64,000 bases of DNA, from NCBI GenBank assembly GCA_002837415.1, contig PJCV01000004.1, positions 124,001 to 188,000 of the forward strand, written 5' to 3'. The position numbers and the translations under genes were made by a program. Of the stretch, positions 17,572 to 25,967 are shown piece after piece. This stretch comes from Actinomycetales bacterium SN12. Its GTDB lineage: Bacteria; Actinomycetota; Actinomycetes; Actinomycetales; Microbacteriaceae. The notes below the pieces were generated by a model, which saw nothing but the letters and a program-made list of their open reading frames with translations, searched no databases and was not told where the DNA came from. The number at the start of each line of letters is the position of its first letter. Positions within the stretch are counted from its first letter, which is position 1.

Positions 17572-19290
17572 ATGCACCGGACTCGCTATCGCCGCATCCT
17601 GCGCTTCGCCGCACGCGCGTTCGCGCAGATCTGGTGGTTCGAGCTGGTGCTGCCCCGCCTCGGGTTGGGTCGCGTCGCCGATCAGACGCGGGATGCCCGG
17701 ATGCTGCGCCTCGCGCGCCGCTTCCGGGCGCTCGCCGTCGAGCTCGGTGGCCTGATGATCAAGGTCGGGCAGTTCATGTCGTCGCGCCTCGATGTGCTGC
17801 CGCCGGAGATCACCGCTGAGCTCGCCGATCTGCAGGATGAGGTGCCGGCCGAGAGGTTCGAGGACATCCGCGCGGCGGCCGAGGCCGAGCTCGGGATGCC
17901 CCTGGCCGAGGCGTTCACGTCGTTCGACCCGGTGCCGGTGGCCGCGGCATCCCTCGGTCAGGCGCACCGCGCCACCCTCTCGGCTGCGGACGCTGCCGAC
18001 ACCGGCCTCGACCGGGTGATCGTGAAGGTGCAGCGGCCGGGGATCGACGAGATCGTCGCGGTCGACCTCGCGGCCCTGCGCCGGGTGTCGCGCTGGGCGC
18101 AGCGAGTGCGCGCCGTGGCATCCCGCGTCGATGCGCCCGCGCTCGTCGAGGAGTTCGCTGCGACCTGCCACGAGGAGATCGACTACCTGCACGAGGCCGC
18201 CAGCGCCGAGCGCTTCGCTGCAGATTTCGCCGATGACGCCCGGGTCGCCGCGCCCGCAGTCGTCTGGGAGCGCTCCACGCGAAGGGTGCTCACGCTCGAA
18301 GACGTCACCGCGATCAAGATCAGCGACCTTTCCGGTCTGCGGGATGCCGGGATCGACCCCGCGGACGTCGCGCAGGTGTTCGCGCAGGTGATGCTCGACC
18401 AGGTCTTCACGTACTCGTTCGTGCACGCCGACCCGCATCCCGGGAACGTCTTCGTGACGCCCCTCGATTCCGGGTCGACGGAGTCTGATGCCCCTGGGTC
18501 GCTGAGCTCGGGGCCTCCGGCCCCTGGGTCGCTGAGCCTGCCGAAGCGCAAGTGGCGCCTCACCTTCATCGACTTCGGGATGATGGCGGAGGTGCCCGAC
18601 GGCATCCGGGCCGGCCTGCGCACGCTCGTGATCGCCGTCGCGTCGCGCGACAGTCACGGCCTCATCGTCGCGGCGCAGCAGATCGGCGTGCTGCTGCCAT
18701 CGACGAACACCGCCGAGCTCGAACGCGCGCTCACCGTGCTGTTCGCCCGGTTCGGCGGCATGGGCTTCAACGAGCTGCGCGACGTCGACCCGCGCGAGCT
18801 GCAGCGGTTCGGTATGGAGTTCGGCGAGACCGTGCGGTCGCTGCCCGTGCAGTTCCCCGAGAAGCTGCTGCTGCTTCTGCGCGCGGTCTCGCTCACCTCG
18901 GGCGTGTGCAGCGCGCTCGATCCGGCGTTCAACATCTGGGAGCCGGTCGAGCCGTACGCCACCAAGCTGCTGCGCGCCGAGAGCGGCAACCTCATGCAGG
19001 ACGTTCGCGACCAGGCGATGACGAACATGTCGACGCTGTGGCGTCTGCCCGCCCGCGTCGACGGGGTTCTGAACCGGCTCGACTCCGGATCTCTCACCTT
19101 CGACATCTCCAGCCTCGAGCTGCGTCTCGACCGCATCATCCGCGTCGCGTATCGCGCAGTGTCGGCCGTGCTCTTCGGCGGGATGCTGATCGGCGGCGTG
19201 CTGCTGCTCGAACCGGCATCCGGGTGGGGCGTCGGTCTGATGTGCGCGTCGGTCGTGCCGCTGCTGCACGCCATCTTCGGGCGGCGCTGA
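17572..19290 (+). CDS. ABC1/AarF/UbiB family atypical kinase
   Basis: A 572-residue member of the ABC1 (UbiB/ADCK) family of atypical kinase-like ATPases, linked in other bacteria to isoprenoid quinone or lipid metabolism. Visible motifs are the KxGQ signature (LMIKVGQFMSSR, Lys at ~64), the Ala-rich loop AAASLGQAHRATL, the VIVKVQRPG lysine, EEIDYLHEA, the catalytic loop FVHADPHPGN and the metal-binding FIDFGM. The C-terminus has two hydrophobic helices (VLFGGMLIGGVLLL; VGLMCASVVPLLHAIF). A ~30-residue Ser/Pro/Gly insert between the catalytic loop and FIDFG is encoded by two CTGGGTCGCTGAGC repeats (18494-18546). The start at 17572 has AAGGGG upstream. Confidence 0.87.
   Translation: MHRTRYRRILRFAARAFAQIWWFELVLPRLGLGRVADQTRDARMLRLARRFRALAVELGGLMIKVGQFMSSRLDVLPPEITAELADLQDEVPAERFEDIRAAAEAELGMPLAEAFTSFDPVPVAAASLGQAHRATLSAADAADTGLDRVIVKVQRPGIDEIVAVDLAALRRVSRWAQRVRAVASRVDAPALVEEFAATCHEEIDYLHEAASAERFAADFADDARVAAPAVVWERSTRRVLTLEDVTAIKISDLSGLRDAGIDPADVAQVFAQVMLDQVFTYSFVHADPHPGNVFVTPLDSGSTESDAPGSLSSGPPAPGSLSLPKRKWRLTFIDFGMMAEVPDGIRAGLRTLVIAVASRDSHGLIVAAQQIGVLLPSTNTAELERALTVLFARFGGMGFNELRDVDPRELQRFGMEFGETVRSLPVQFPEKLLLLLRAVSLTSGVCSALDPAFNIWEPVEPYATKLLRAESGNLMQDVRDQAMTNMSTLWRLPARVDGVLNRLDSGSLTFDISSLELRLDRIIRVAYRAVSAVLFGGMLIGGVLLLEPASGWGVGLMCASVVPLLHAIFGRR
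18494..18546. repeat. Two copies of the GAGCCTGTCGAAGG-type repeat inside the kinase gene
   Basis: CCTGGGTCGCTGAGCTCG and CCTGGGTCGCTGAGCCTGCC, 30 bases apart, are variants of the interspersed element whose core reads CTGAGCCTGTCGAAGG elsewhere. They add an in-frame low-complexity loop to the kinase fold. Confidence 0.6.
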
Positions 19291-19372
19291 GTTCGATCTG
19301 GCCCGCCGGGCGCGGTCGGCTCTGAAGTTCTGAAGGACGGCCGCCTCGCCGGCATTCGTGAGGACCGCACCG

Positions 19373-20212
19373 CTAAGCGGCAGTCGCCGAGGCCCCCGTC
19401 TCTCTGAACTGCTGCGAAGAGAGCCACGCAAGAATCGCATCGGCGACATCGCGCCATCCGCTGTCCATCGTCAGCGAGTGTCCGCGCCCCGCGAACTCCT
19501 GATAGTCGGTGATGGATCGGCTGTCCCCATACAAGCGCAGCACTTCCTGGGTCACCGGGTTCGGCACGGTGTGATCTTCGGTGCCGGATATGAGGAGCAG
19601 TGGACCTCGCTCGGAGGTGCGCGTGTCGACAGCGGCGGGGGAGTTGCGTGTGAAGTTCGCCGTCGCATCTTCGAACAGTGGGCGGCCCGGCCCTGGGATC
19701 GTCCAAGCTCGATAGAGCTGATCGGACTCTTCCTGAGTGAGCGCGTTGCCGAAGCCGTAGCGGAACTGCTTCGCGGTGAGCGATACGGTGCGTCGCTTGT
19801 TCTTCGGATTGCCGAGGACGGGGAAGCCCGCCCGCAACTGAGAGAACGGCAGAGTCTTCACACCTTTGATCGGCGCGGGGTCGATCGCCACACCCGCCGT
19901 GGCATACCCGTCAGCGAGGAGCTTCTGCGCGATCAGGCCACCGAACGAATGACCGATCACAATGGGATTGGCGGGCATCTGGTCGATCAGCGCGGCATAG
20001 TGGCGACAGATCGCCTCGATGCCGACATCGTCGAGCGCGCCGGGATGGTCGCGAGTGTCCAGCACTGTGTCACCGTCACCGGGCCAGCCAGGCGCAGACG
20101 TCGTGTAACCGGACGCTTCATACAGGTCTTGCCAGTCGCGCCACGCGCTCGAGTGGATCCACAGTCCGTGGATGAACAGAATCTGAGGTCGGCGATCGGA
20201 TGCTTCGGACAT
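19373..20212 (-). CDS. Alpha/beta hydrolase
   Basis: A 279-residue alpha/beta-hydrolase fold protein. It shows the oxyanion strand ILFIHGLWIHSSAW, the nucleophile elbow GHSFGG (Ser at ~94), a late acid strand ending ISGTEDHTVP and the catalytic His in FAGRGHSLTMDSGW. There is no signal peptide, so it is cytoplasmic. AGGAA lies just upstream of the ATG at 20212. The SDR gene lies upstream in the same direction with a 36-base gap, so the pair probably forms an operon. The substrate is unknown; esterase or hydrolase are the safest terms. Confidence 0.83.
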   Translation of the reverse strand: MSEASDRRPQILFIHGLWIHSSAWRDWQDLYEASGYTTSAPGWPGDGDTVLDTRDHPGALDDVGIEAICRHYAALIDQMPANPIVIGHSFGGLIAQKLLADGYATAGVAIDPAPIKGVKTLPFSQLRAGFPVLGNPKNKRRTVSLTAKQFRYGFGNALTQEESDQLYRAWTIPGPGRPLFEDATANFTRNSPAAVDTRTSERGPLLLISGTEDHTVPNPVTQEVLRLYGDSRSITDYQEFAGRGHSLTMDSGWRDVADAILAWLSSQQFRETGASATAA

Positions 20213-20248
20213 GGGGTTCCTCGGGTTGAGAGATGGATTCGGTGAGGG

Positions 20249-21034
20249 TTACAGCGTCTGGACGAGTCCGCCGTCGATGCGGAAGTCCGCTCCGGTGACG
20301 TTCGCGAAGCGATCGCTGGCCAGTATCAGCACGAGGTCTGCGACCTCTTCGGGACGGGTGAAGCGTCCTGTGACTGCTTGAGCCGCGGCTGCCGCGGCAA
20401 CCTCTGCAGGTGTGCTGGCGCCGGCGTGCGACACGACCTGAGCCACTCCGTGTTCGCCGAGCCAGAGAGCCGTCTCGACAGGCCCGGGACTGATCGTGTT
20501 GACGCGAACCCCGCGCGGGCCGACTTCCTTCGATAACGACTTGCAGTAGTTGGTCAATGCCGCCTTCGTCGCCGAGTAGTCGACCACGAGCGGATCGGGC
20601 AGCGAGGCGTTGACGGAACTGATCGTGATGACGGCACCCCCGCCGGCGGCGACCATGCCCGGCACCGCAGCGCGGATCGTGCGCACTGCGGCCATGAGTC
20701 CGAGGTTCAACGTGCTGTCCCAGTCGCTGTCGGATACAGCCGTGACCCCGTCAGGTCGAGGCGTCACCGCCCCCACGTTGTTCACCAGGATGTCGAGGCG
20801 GCCGCGTCCGAGGGCGTGCTCGATCAGTGACGCCGGTCCCGCGGGTGTCGCGAGATCCACTGGGAGGAATTCGACTCTTCCGCCTGCCACGAGCACCTCG
20901 AGGTCGGCGGACGAAGTCCTGGCCCCAGCTACAACGTGAGCGCCTTCCGCCGCCAGAGCTTGAACTGCCGCAAGCCCGATGCCCTTGCTCGCGCCCGTGA
21001 CCACGGCCGACTTGCCCATCAAGTGCAGATCCAT
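20249..21034 (-). CDS. SDR family oxidoreductase
   Basis: A 261-residue classical short-chain dehydrogenase. It has TGASKGIGLAAVQAL (cofactor loop, ~14-28), ILVNNVGA, the catalytic ITISSVNAS serine, YSATKAALTNYCKSL (Tyr and Lys of YxxxK), VNTISPGPVETAL and a C-terminal VTGADFRIDGGLVQTL. The cofactor pocket and substrate cannot be assigned. Starts at 21034 or 21049 are both possible; 21034 gives a normal family length. The next ~870 bases upstream (21035-21905) have no convincing gene and hold two 29-base near-direct repeats at 21164 and 21245. Confidence 0.85.
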   Translation of the reverse strand: MDLHLMGKSAVVTGASKGIGLAAVQALAAEGAHVVAGARTSSADLEVLVAGGRVEFLPVDLATPAGPASLIEHALGRGRLDILVNNVGAVTPRPDGVTAVSDSDWDSTLNLGLMAAVRTIRAAVPGMVAAGGGAVITISSVNASLPDPLVVDYSATKAALTNYCKSLSKEVGPRGVRVNTISPGPVETALWLGEHGVAQVVSHAGASTPAEVAAAAAAQAVTGRFTRPEEVADLVLILASDRFANVTGADFRIDGGLVQTL

Positions 21035-21163
21035 GTCTCGTCCTGTCATCGCACATCGGCGAGAGGCGGCCCGGGGCACGATGGCGAACGGGTCGATCCT
21101 GTTCTGAGTGCGAGTATGAACCGCCGCAACGCCTCTCGCAAGGGCATTTGGGTGAGCACAGAG

Positions 21164-21273
21164 ATGTCGGGAATGCGATGCGGCGACACTGGTAGCCACG
21201 CGAATCAGGCCGCTTTGTGCCACTGCACGCGTTCTCGACAAGAAATGTCGGAAACGGGATGAGATGACACTGG
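21164..21273. repeat. Two 29-base near-direct repeats upstream of the SDR gene
   Basis: The copies at 21164-21192 and 21245-21273 begin ATGTCGG and end GACACTGG and agree at 23 of 29 positions. Each holds a TGTCG...GACA imperfect dyad. Their position ahead of the leftward SDR gene fits paired regulator sites, without further evidence. Confidence 0.35.
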
Positions 21274-21905
21274 ATGTCACACGCCGGAGTCCTGTTCGAT
21301 CGAATACGGCTCACTTCGTCGTGACTCTTTCCCGGCTCTTCGCATTTGAGGGTGTAGGTGGGGTGCGCCCGCCGCGAGGGCCCGCGACGTCTCTCCCCCT
21401 CGCTCAAAATCGCCCAAACCTGCCCAGCTGCTGGGTAGACCAGAGGAACAGTCGATGGTGCAAAACCCATCGTTTACGGCTGACTCCAGCGCCGTGCTGG
21501 GGTTCCTCCGTAGTGTGTGCGTATGGCACCTCCGATGACGACGCGGTCAGGGCCGAAGTTGCGGGCGCAGACCCCTACCGCCACCTGCCCGCCATTACCC
21601 GACGTCGGGACGTACGGAGCCCCAGGACAGGGGTAGCTCATCGTCTCGCGCAAGCAGAATCAGCCGAACCCGTAGGTTTCGGTCGTTCAACCAGACGCAA
21701 ACGCCCTGGTTGTAGCCGACGCCGCATCCCCGTCGCCTGCGTCTCGGGGCCCACGGCGTCCCAGCGGACGCAAGTGCCTCGGCCGGCTGACATCGATCGT
21801 GCGCGCGGTCCCTGGCCGGCCGGAACCGCAAGAGACACGGGTGGCGGTTCGCGAGCCGGGATTAGGATGATCCCGCAGCCGGGGGGCTCGCGGGAAGAGG
21901 GCAGC

Positions 21906-22196
21906 ATGTCTCAGGACTATGAGATCGACACGGACGTTTTGCGGACGATGGCGACGAAGGCTCGGGGTGCGGTCGACAGCCTCGGCTCATCTGAGGTGAC
22001 ACAGCCAAAGGACCCGGGTCACGAATGGGTGACCAGTGCTGCCGCGGGGTTCAGCGCGTCGTGGTCGGAGGGGCTCACAGACCGTGTCACCGATACGGAG
22101 GACTTCGCGGATCGTCTGGATACCACCGCGCGCGTGTTCGATGAGGGCACGGACGCGGCGAAGGCCGAGATCGACGCGATGATCTGGGAAGACTGA
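21906..22196 (+). CDS. EspC-like type VII secretion target / WXG-type helical protein
   Basis: A 96-residue, mostly helical protein with no cysteine. An aromatic-rich centre (AAAGFSASWSEGLTDRVTD) and a C-terminal repeat of Ala/Asp/Glu helix fit EspC/WXG-superfamily proteins that accompany type VII secretion substrates. It ends with IWED. Its stop overlaps the toxin start (TGATGG), so it is translated with the toxin. No ESX ATPase or membrane component is in the window, so secretion must rely on a system elsewhere. The match to a named family is moderate. Confidence 0.6.
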   Translation: MSQDYEIDTDVLRTMATKARGAVDSLGSSEVTQPKDPGHEWVTSAAAGFSASWSEGLTDRVTDTEDFADRLDTTARVFDEGTDAAKAEIDAMIWED

Positions 22197-23485
22197 TGGA
22201 GCTCGGCCAGACCCAGTCTCCGACGGACCTCGTTCCCGGATCGGTGTCCGACGTGCGGTCGACCGCGGAGTCGTGGAAGGCACCCGGTCGCGCTGCGACT
22301 GAGGTGCGCGACGCGCTCCGGACACTCGACGATGCAGGCACCTGGAAAGGTGACGCGTACGACGCCTACCTGGAGCGGTTCGAGCGTCAGCTCCTGCACT
22401 GGCAGAACGCCGGGGAGTCACTCGACGCCGGCGCGGGGGCGCTGTTCACCTGGGCGGACGCGCTGCAGTGGGCGCAGGACGAGGCCGATAGGGCGATCAC
22501 CCTGTGGAACGAAGCCGAGCAGCAGGCGGCCCAAGCTCTGGCCGCTCACCGCGACTACCTCCGGGAGCTGAGAGTCGGGCAGGGGCTGCGGCATCCTGAG
22601 GTGGACGTACCGTTCGTCGACCCGTCCGGCCCCGCGCACGACGAAGCGCGAGAGGTGCTGTTCAACGCACGAGCGACACTCGAGGTCTACGCGCGCGACT
22701 GCGCCATCCGGCTCGACACCGCAGCCGACCAGGCCCGCATGCCGCTCACCGAGTCTGAAGCCGGCCGAGCAGCCAACAACGCCATCGCCGAGGCGGTGTT
22801 CACGATCGCCGTCGTCCAGCCGTTCCAGGCGACGATGCAGACCCTGTCGATCGCCGCTCAGACCCTCTGGGAGCACCCGGACATCATCCTCGAGCTGCTG
22901 GGTGGCGCGGCGACGTTCCTCGGTGGTGCGGCGATGGCCGTCGGCGGCGGCGGCCTGACGGTGACGGGCGTCGGCGCCCTCGCGGGCGCTCCCGGTCTCG
23001 TCGTCGCCGGGGTCGGTGTCGCTGGTACGGGCGCCGGGCTGATGGGCGACGCCGCCGGACGGTGGCTCACCGAGAGCCACGGGGTCGGCGACCGCGTTCG
23101 AGGCGTCGACCGCGGCGATGGTCGCGACTATGCAGGGACGTTCGCGAACGGCCAGGCGAACAAGCCCTGGGTCGATAAGGAAAAGCTCGGTCTCGACGAA
23201 TACGCCGAGGAGCAGGGCGCGGACGTGATCCGCATCAAGATCAAGGTCGACTACGACGGCTCGCCGCAGAACGGCCGCGTCTACGACGGACTCGAGCGCA
23301 ACAACGACGGAACCTACACGGCGATCGAGATCAAGTCCGGTCCGTCCGCACGATCTGAATACAACAGTGCTGGAAGCACGCAACGGCAGTTCGACGACAG
23401 CGTCAACGCCGGCACGCCAGCGCGTGGCAAACTCGATGGCGATTCCATTGAGATCACACATGTCGAAGTGAGGTACGTCCCATGA
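22196..23485 (+). CDS. Putative type VII-secreted polymorphic toxin, C-terminal PD-(D/E)XK-like nuclease
   Basis: A 429-residue protein with three parts. Residues ~1-120 match the N-terminal 'putative T7SS-secreted protein' domain (LVPGSVSDVRSTAESW, a WKGDAYDAYLERFERQ WxG-like motif, HWQNAGESLDAGAGALFTWA). Residues ~225-290 are a Gly/Ala/Val-rich hydrophobic stretch without charged residues, a possible membrane-passage region. The last ~100 residues form a compact alpha/beta domain with RVYDGLERNNDG (Asp ~364), TAIEIKSG (Glu ~378, Lys ~380) and TQRQFDDSV, the layout of restriction-endonuclease-fold toxins. DNA or RNA is the expected target. The immunity candidate follows with a four-base overlap. 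Confidence 0.72.
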   Translation: MELGQTQSPTDLVPGSVSDVRSTAESWKAPGRAATEVRDALRTLDDAGTWKGDAYDAYLERFERQLLHWQNAGESLDAGAGALFTWADALQWAQDEADRAITLWNEAEQQAAQALAAHRDYLRELRVGQGLRHPEVDVPFVDPSGPAHDEAREVLFNARATLEVYARDCAIRLDTAADQARMPLTESEAGRAANNAIAEAVFTIAVVQPFQATMQTLSIAAQTLWEHPDIILELLGGAATFLGGAAMAVGGGGLTVTGVGALAGAPGLVVAGVGVAGTGAGLMGDAAGRWLTESHGVGDRVRGVDRGDGRDYAGTFANGQANKPWVDKEKLGLDEYAEEQGADVIRIKIKVDYDGSPQNGRVYDGLERNNDGTYTAIEIKSGPSARSEYNSAGSTQRQFDDSVNAGTPARGKLDGDSIEITHVEVRYVP

Positions 23486-23967
23486 CCCTCTACGGACCAT
23501 TCGCGGAGACTACCCCGCGCGGAATGACCGGATGGATCAGCGACCGCCGTCGCCCCATCCCCGAGCACCTGCGGATGATGCTCGGGCACCTCGACGGGCA
23601 GGAGAAGTTCACCTACATCGTCTGGCGTGCTCCGAACCCAGAAAGCATCATCGTCACGCCCCAAGACGGCGGCGACTCGTTCATTCAGGCCGCAGGTTCC
23701 GCAGATCAGATGACCGTCGAAGTGCGGCTGCCCGGACCCGATGGGGAGAGCCATCTGTACACCGTGGGTCGAAACGAACCCGCGGACGGTACGAAGACTC
23801 TGGTCCCGATCAGCAGCTCGCGCGCGGTGGAAGTGTCCTCGAACGAGCTGTTCTCCGCCGACGAAGCGGCCCTGATCTTCTACACGTACTACCTCACGGA
23901 GGCAGTCTCCCAGCCGTACGTGCTCCGGGAGATGGATCTCGCGAACGAGCTCTCGGTGCCGCGATGA
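23482..23967 (+). CDS. Candidate immunity protein (Imm1-like) for the upstream toxin
   Basis: A 161-residue cytoplasmic protein that overlaps the toxin stop by ATGA. Its end (SNELFSADEAALIFYTYYLT, then YVLREMDL) resembles the conserved C-terminal pattern of Imm1 immunity proteins: an acidic residue, Ala-rich helix, Phe-x-x-Tyr-Tyr and a late Arg. Strands with alternating hydrophobics precede it (KFTYIVWRAPNPESIIVTP). By position and size it should neutralise the nuclease domain in the producing cell. The Imm1 call is tentative; the immunity role follows mainly from context. Confidence 0.6.
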   Translation: MTLYGPFAETTPRGMTGWISDRRRPIPEHLRMMLGHLDGQEKFTYIVWRAPNPESIIVTPQDGGDSFIQAAGSADQMTVEVRLPGPDGESHLYTVGRNEPADGTKTLVPISSSRAVEVSSNELFSADEAALIFYTYYLTEAVSQPYVLREMDLANELSVPR

Positions 23968-24251
23968 AGGTATCCGTCCACCACGACGCCGTGGGGCAGA
24001 CAGTCTCCCAGCTGGCGCTGTGCGTCCACGACCTCGACGAACAGCTCGCGACTCTCGATGCGGAAGTGCAGCGGCTGCAGAACAGCTGGGACGGGGAAGC
24101 CCGAAGCGCGTACGGACGCGCACAGGAACAGTGGTCGTCGACGATCCGTCAGATGAAGAGCCTGCTCGCCGAAGCAACGCGCCGCCTGAATACGGTCAAC
24201 GCGATCTCCATGGAGACCTCGTCAGTGGCCTCGAGCATCTGGTCGTCCTAG
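23964..24251 (+). CDS. WXG100 family protein
   Basis: A 95-residue two-helix protein. The turn NSWDGEARSAYGRAQEQW carries the W-x-G motif (Trp-Asp-Gly) with the usual hydrophobic heptads before and after. WXG100 proteins dimerise and are exported by, or guide partners into, type VII secretion systems. It overlaps the immunity gene stop (ATGA), so the four genes from 21906 to 24251 appear to be one translationally coupled unit: EspC-like protein, toxin, immunity protein, WXG100 protein. Confidence 0.75.
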   Translation: MKVSVHHDAVGQTVSQLALCVHDLDEQLATLDAEVQRLQNSWDGEARSAYGRAQEQWSSTIRQMKSLLAEATRRLNTVNAISMETSSVASSIWSS

Positions 24252-24309
24252 CGACGTCGGAGAAGGCTCCAGAGTCCGCGGCGACAGCTGCGACGTCGGT
24301 GGCCTGTGC

Positions 24310-25566
24310 TTGCATAGCTGGGTGACCCATGCGAGTGATGGCAACGCCGCCCCCTCCGAGCCGACAGCCAGCAACGAAGCTGCGGAGAGCAGGGTTCGGC
24401 CCATTGCGGCGGATCCGTCGAACGCCATCATCTCGACCTTGCCGACCTCAACCCGGAACATGCTCGCCGAGGTGGGCAGGCTGGGTTCGATGTTCGCGGT
24501 GTCGGAGAGCCTCAAGGGCATTGTCGCCCCCATTCGGGTTCCGACGTACCTCTTCGAGCCGGCCCTGGAATCCGCGATCTCTACATCACTGCAGGCTTCG
24601 TCACTTCTGGGACATCAGGATTTCAAAGGCATCCTCGGATCGGTTCCGATCCCGTCTTTCCTCTCGGATGAGACGACGAAGTCGATCATCTCAAGGGCAC
24701 TCGAGCTGTCGACATTGTCGACAGGCGCAGCCGAGATGCTGCGTGGCACTTCGATGCTCGACCCAAAGATCCCAGGTCTCACAGGCGTGGGGTTCCCGGC
24801 CTCGCTCTTCGCGCCGATGCAGTCGATCATCAACGAGCAGCTGACATCGCTGACGGGGTTCACTGGCCTGTCGTCGAGCCTTCTCGGCGATCTCAGCTGG
24901 ATCGGCGACCTCACAAAGGGGCTTCAGCTCGGCAAACCCCACCTGCCGTCGAACTGGCGGCGCGTGGAGACTGAGCCCGACGATCTCGAGGACGAGGTCC
25001 GGGTGATCCTCGAAGAGGGGATACCCCTCGCCTGGGTGCCGTCGGCGCGTGTGATCGAGTTACTCCTCGCTGCCCCCGATGCCTCGAGCCGGCGCCGCGT
25101 CATCAGCAACAACCACAAAGGCATTCTGACCGGCTGCGAGCGTCTGGTTTCTCGGCTGCCCCAGAAGCGTGCTCTTCTCTACGGCGACATGATCCGCAAG
25201 GCTGTCAACGCTCTGCGCGACGAGCACGTCGAGGCTGCGCAATCGCTCGCCACGAACGTGCTCGACACGCTACTGACTCAACACTCGAAGGACGCCCTGG
25301 ACGTACCCATCGGCGTTGTCACCAACGCTGCCTCGTACAAAAAGTTCCGCAAGCAGAGTTGGCGTCTGACTCTCGCGGTGCACCCGGCCACCACCGTCAT
25401 GAGCGGTCGTTATGGCGTCGACGATCGCCCCAGCGGCTACCGACGCAACGCCACTGCGCATGCGATCACCCGACACCAGTACAACCGCATCAACGCCGTG
25501 CTCGCGGTCATGAACGCAACTTCGGTGCTGACCTGCTTTGTGCGGGACACGCCCGCATTCGACTGA
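24310..25566 (+). CDS. Unknown protein with HEPN-like C-terminal motif
   Basis: About 418 residues from a TTG at 24310; a GTG at 24322 and an ATG at 24460 are other possible starts. Residues ~30-215 are Ser/Leu/Ile-rich and contain repeated PxxLF and SIIS-type segments, probably helical and poorly conserved. The C-terminal ~200 residues are a charged helical domain (DEVRVILEEGIPLAWVPSAR, SNNHKGILTGCERLVSRLPQ). They end with YRRNATAHAITRHQYNRINA, in which Arg-Asn-x3-His matches the R-x4-H active site of HEPN RNase or abortive-infection domains. It lies directly after the toxin module in a segment with few host-typical words. I do not recognise the full-length protein. Anti-phage or toxin function is an inference. 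Confidence 0.5.
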   Translation: MHSWVTHASDGNAAPSEPTASNEAAESRVRPIAADPSNAIISTLPTSTRNMLAEVGRLGSMFAVSESLKGIVAPIRVPTYLFEPALESAISTSLQASSLLGHQDFKGILGSVPIPSFLSDETTKSIISRALELSTLSTGAAEMLRGTSMLDPKIPGLTGVGFPASLFAPMQSIINEQLTSLTGFTGLSSSLLGDLSWIGDLTKGLQLGKPHLPSNWRRVETEPDDLEDEVRVILEEGIPLAWVPSARVIELLLAAPDASSRRRVISNNHKGILTGCERLVSRLPQKRALLYGDMIRKAVNALRDEHVEAAQSLATNVLDTLLTQHSKDALDVPIGVVTNAASYKKFRKQSWRLTLAVHPATTVMSGRYGVDDRPSGYRRNATAHAITRHQYNRINAVLAVMNATSVLTCFVRDTPAFD

Positions 25567-25920
25567 CGATTCTTGGCGACAGCTATGTCCGGCTCACACC
25601 CTGGCTGTCGAACTCAGTCGGAATTCTCCTGGAAGTCGACGAGGCCGTCCACGACCACTGACCTGCTCAGCTGCCGATGTTCCTCCCGGAAGCCCCGATG
25701 CTTCGGCAGGCGGCCCCGGGGTTTCGTGACACGCGGTGCGAGGCGTCGAGCGTCGCTACTGGCCAACTCCGCCGAACCCGCAGAGCGCCGGACGGCTCAT
25801 TCAGCGCATCGTGATCAACTCTCGAGACTTCGCTTTAGGTCGGACTCAGTCCGATTCCATCATGGGTAGTCCGATGTAAAACGTGTAGTCCGATCTAGAG
25901 TCGCAATTCACAGAAAGCTC

Positions 25921-25967
25921 TTGACACGGGCATCCGCTCGCCCTAACGTACAACCAAATGGTTGTAC
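25921..25967 (+). promoter_or_regulatory. Promoter and palindromic operator of the arsR-SRPBCC operon
   Basis: TTGACA (25921-25926) and TAACGT (25944-25949) are spaced 17 bases. GTACAACCA (25948-25956) and TGGTTGTAC (25959-25967) form an exact dyad around AA. The dyad overlaps the -10 region, the expected transcription start and the ATG at 25958, so the mRNA is probably leaderless and autorepressed. The 390-base gap from 25567 to here shows no gene. Confidence 0.75.

Noticed and set aside
21264-21905. N-terminal extension of the EspC-like gene in the same open frame
   Set aside because: The upstream part is Arg/Pro-rich and unlike type VII partners; the ATG at 21906 gives the normal ~96-residue length.
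19300-25900. Prophage or integrative element
   Set aside because: No integrase, terminase, capsid, tail or relaxase gene and no tRNA target were found; the segment is better called an accessory island.
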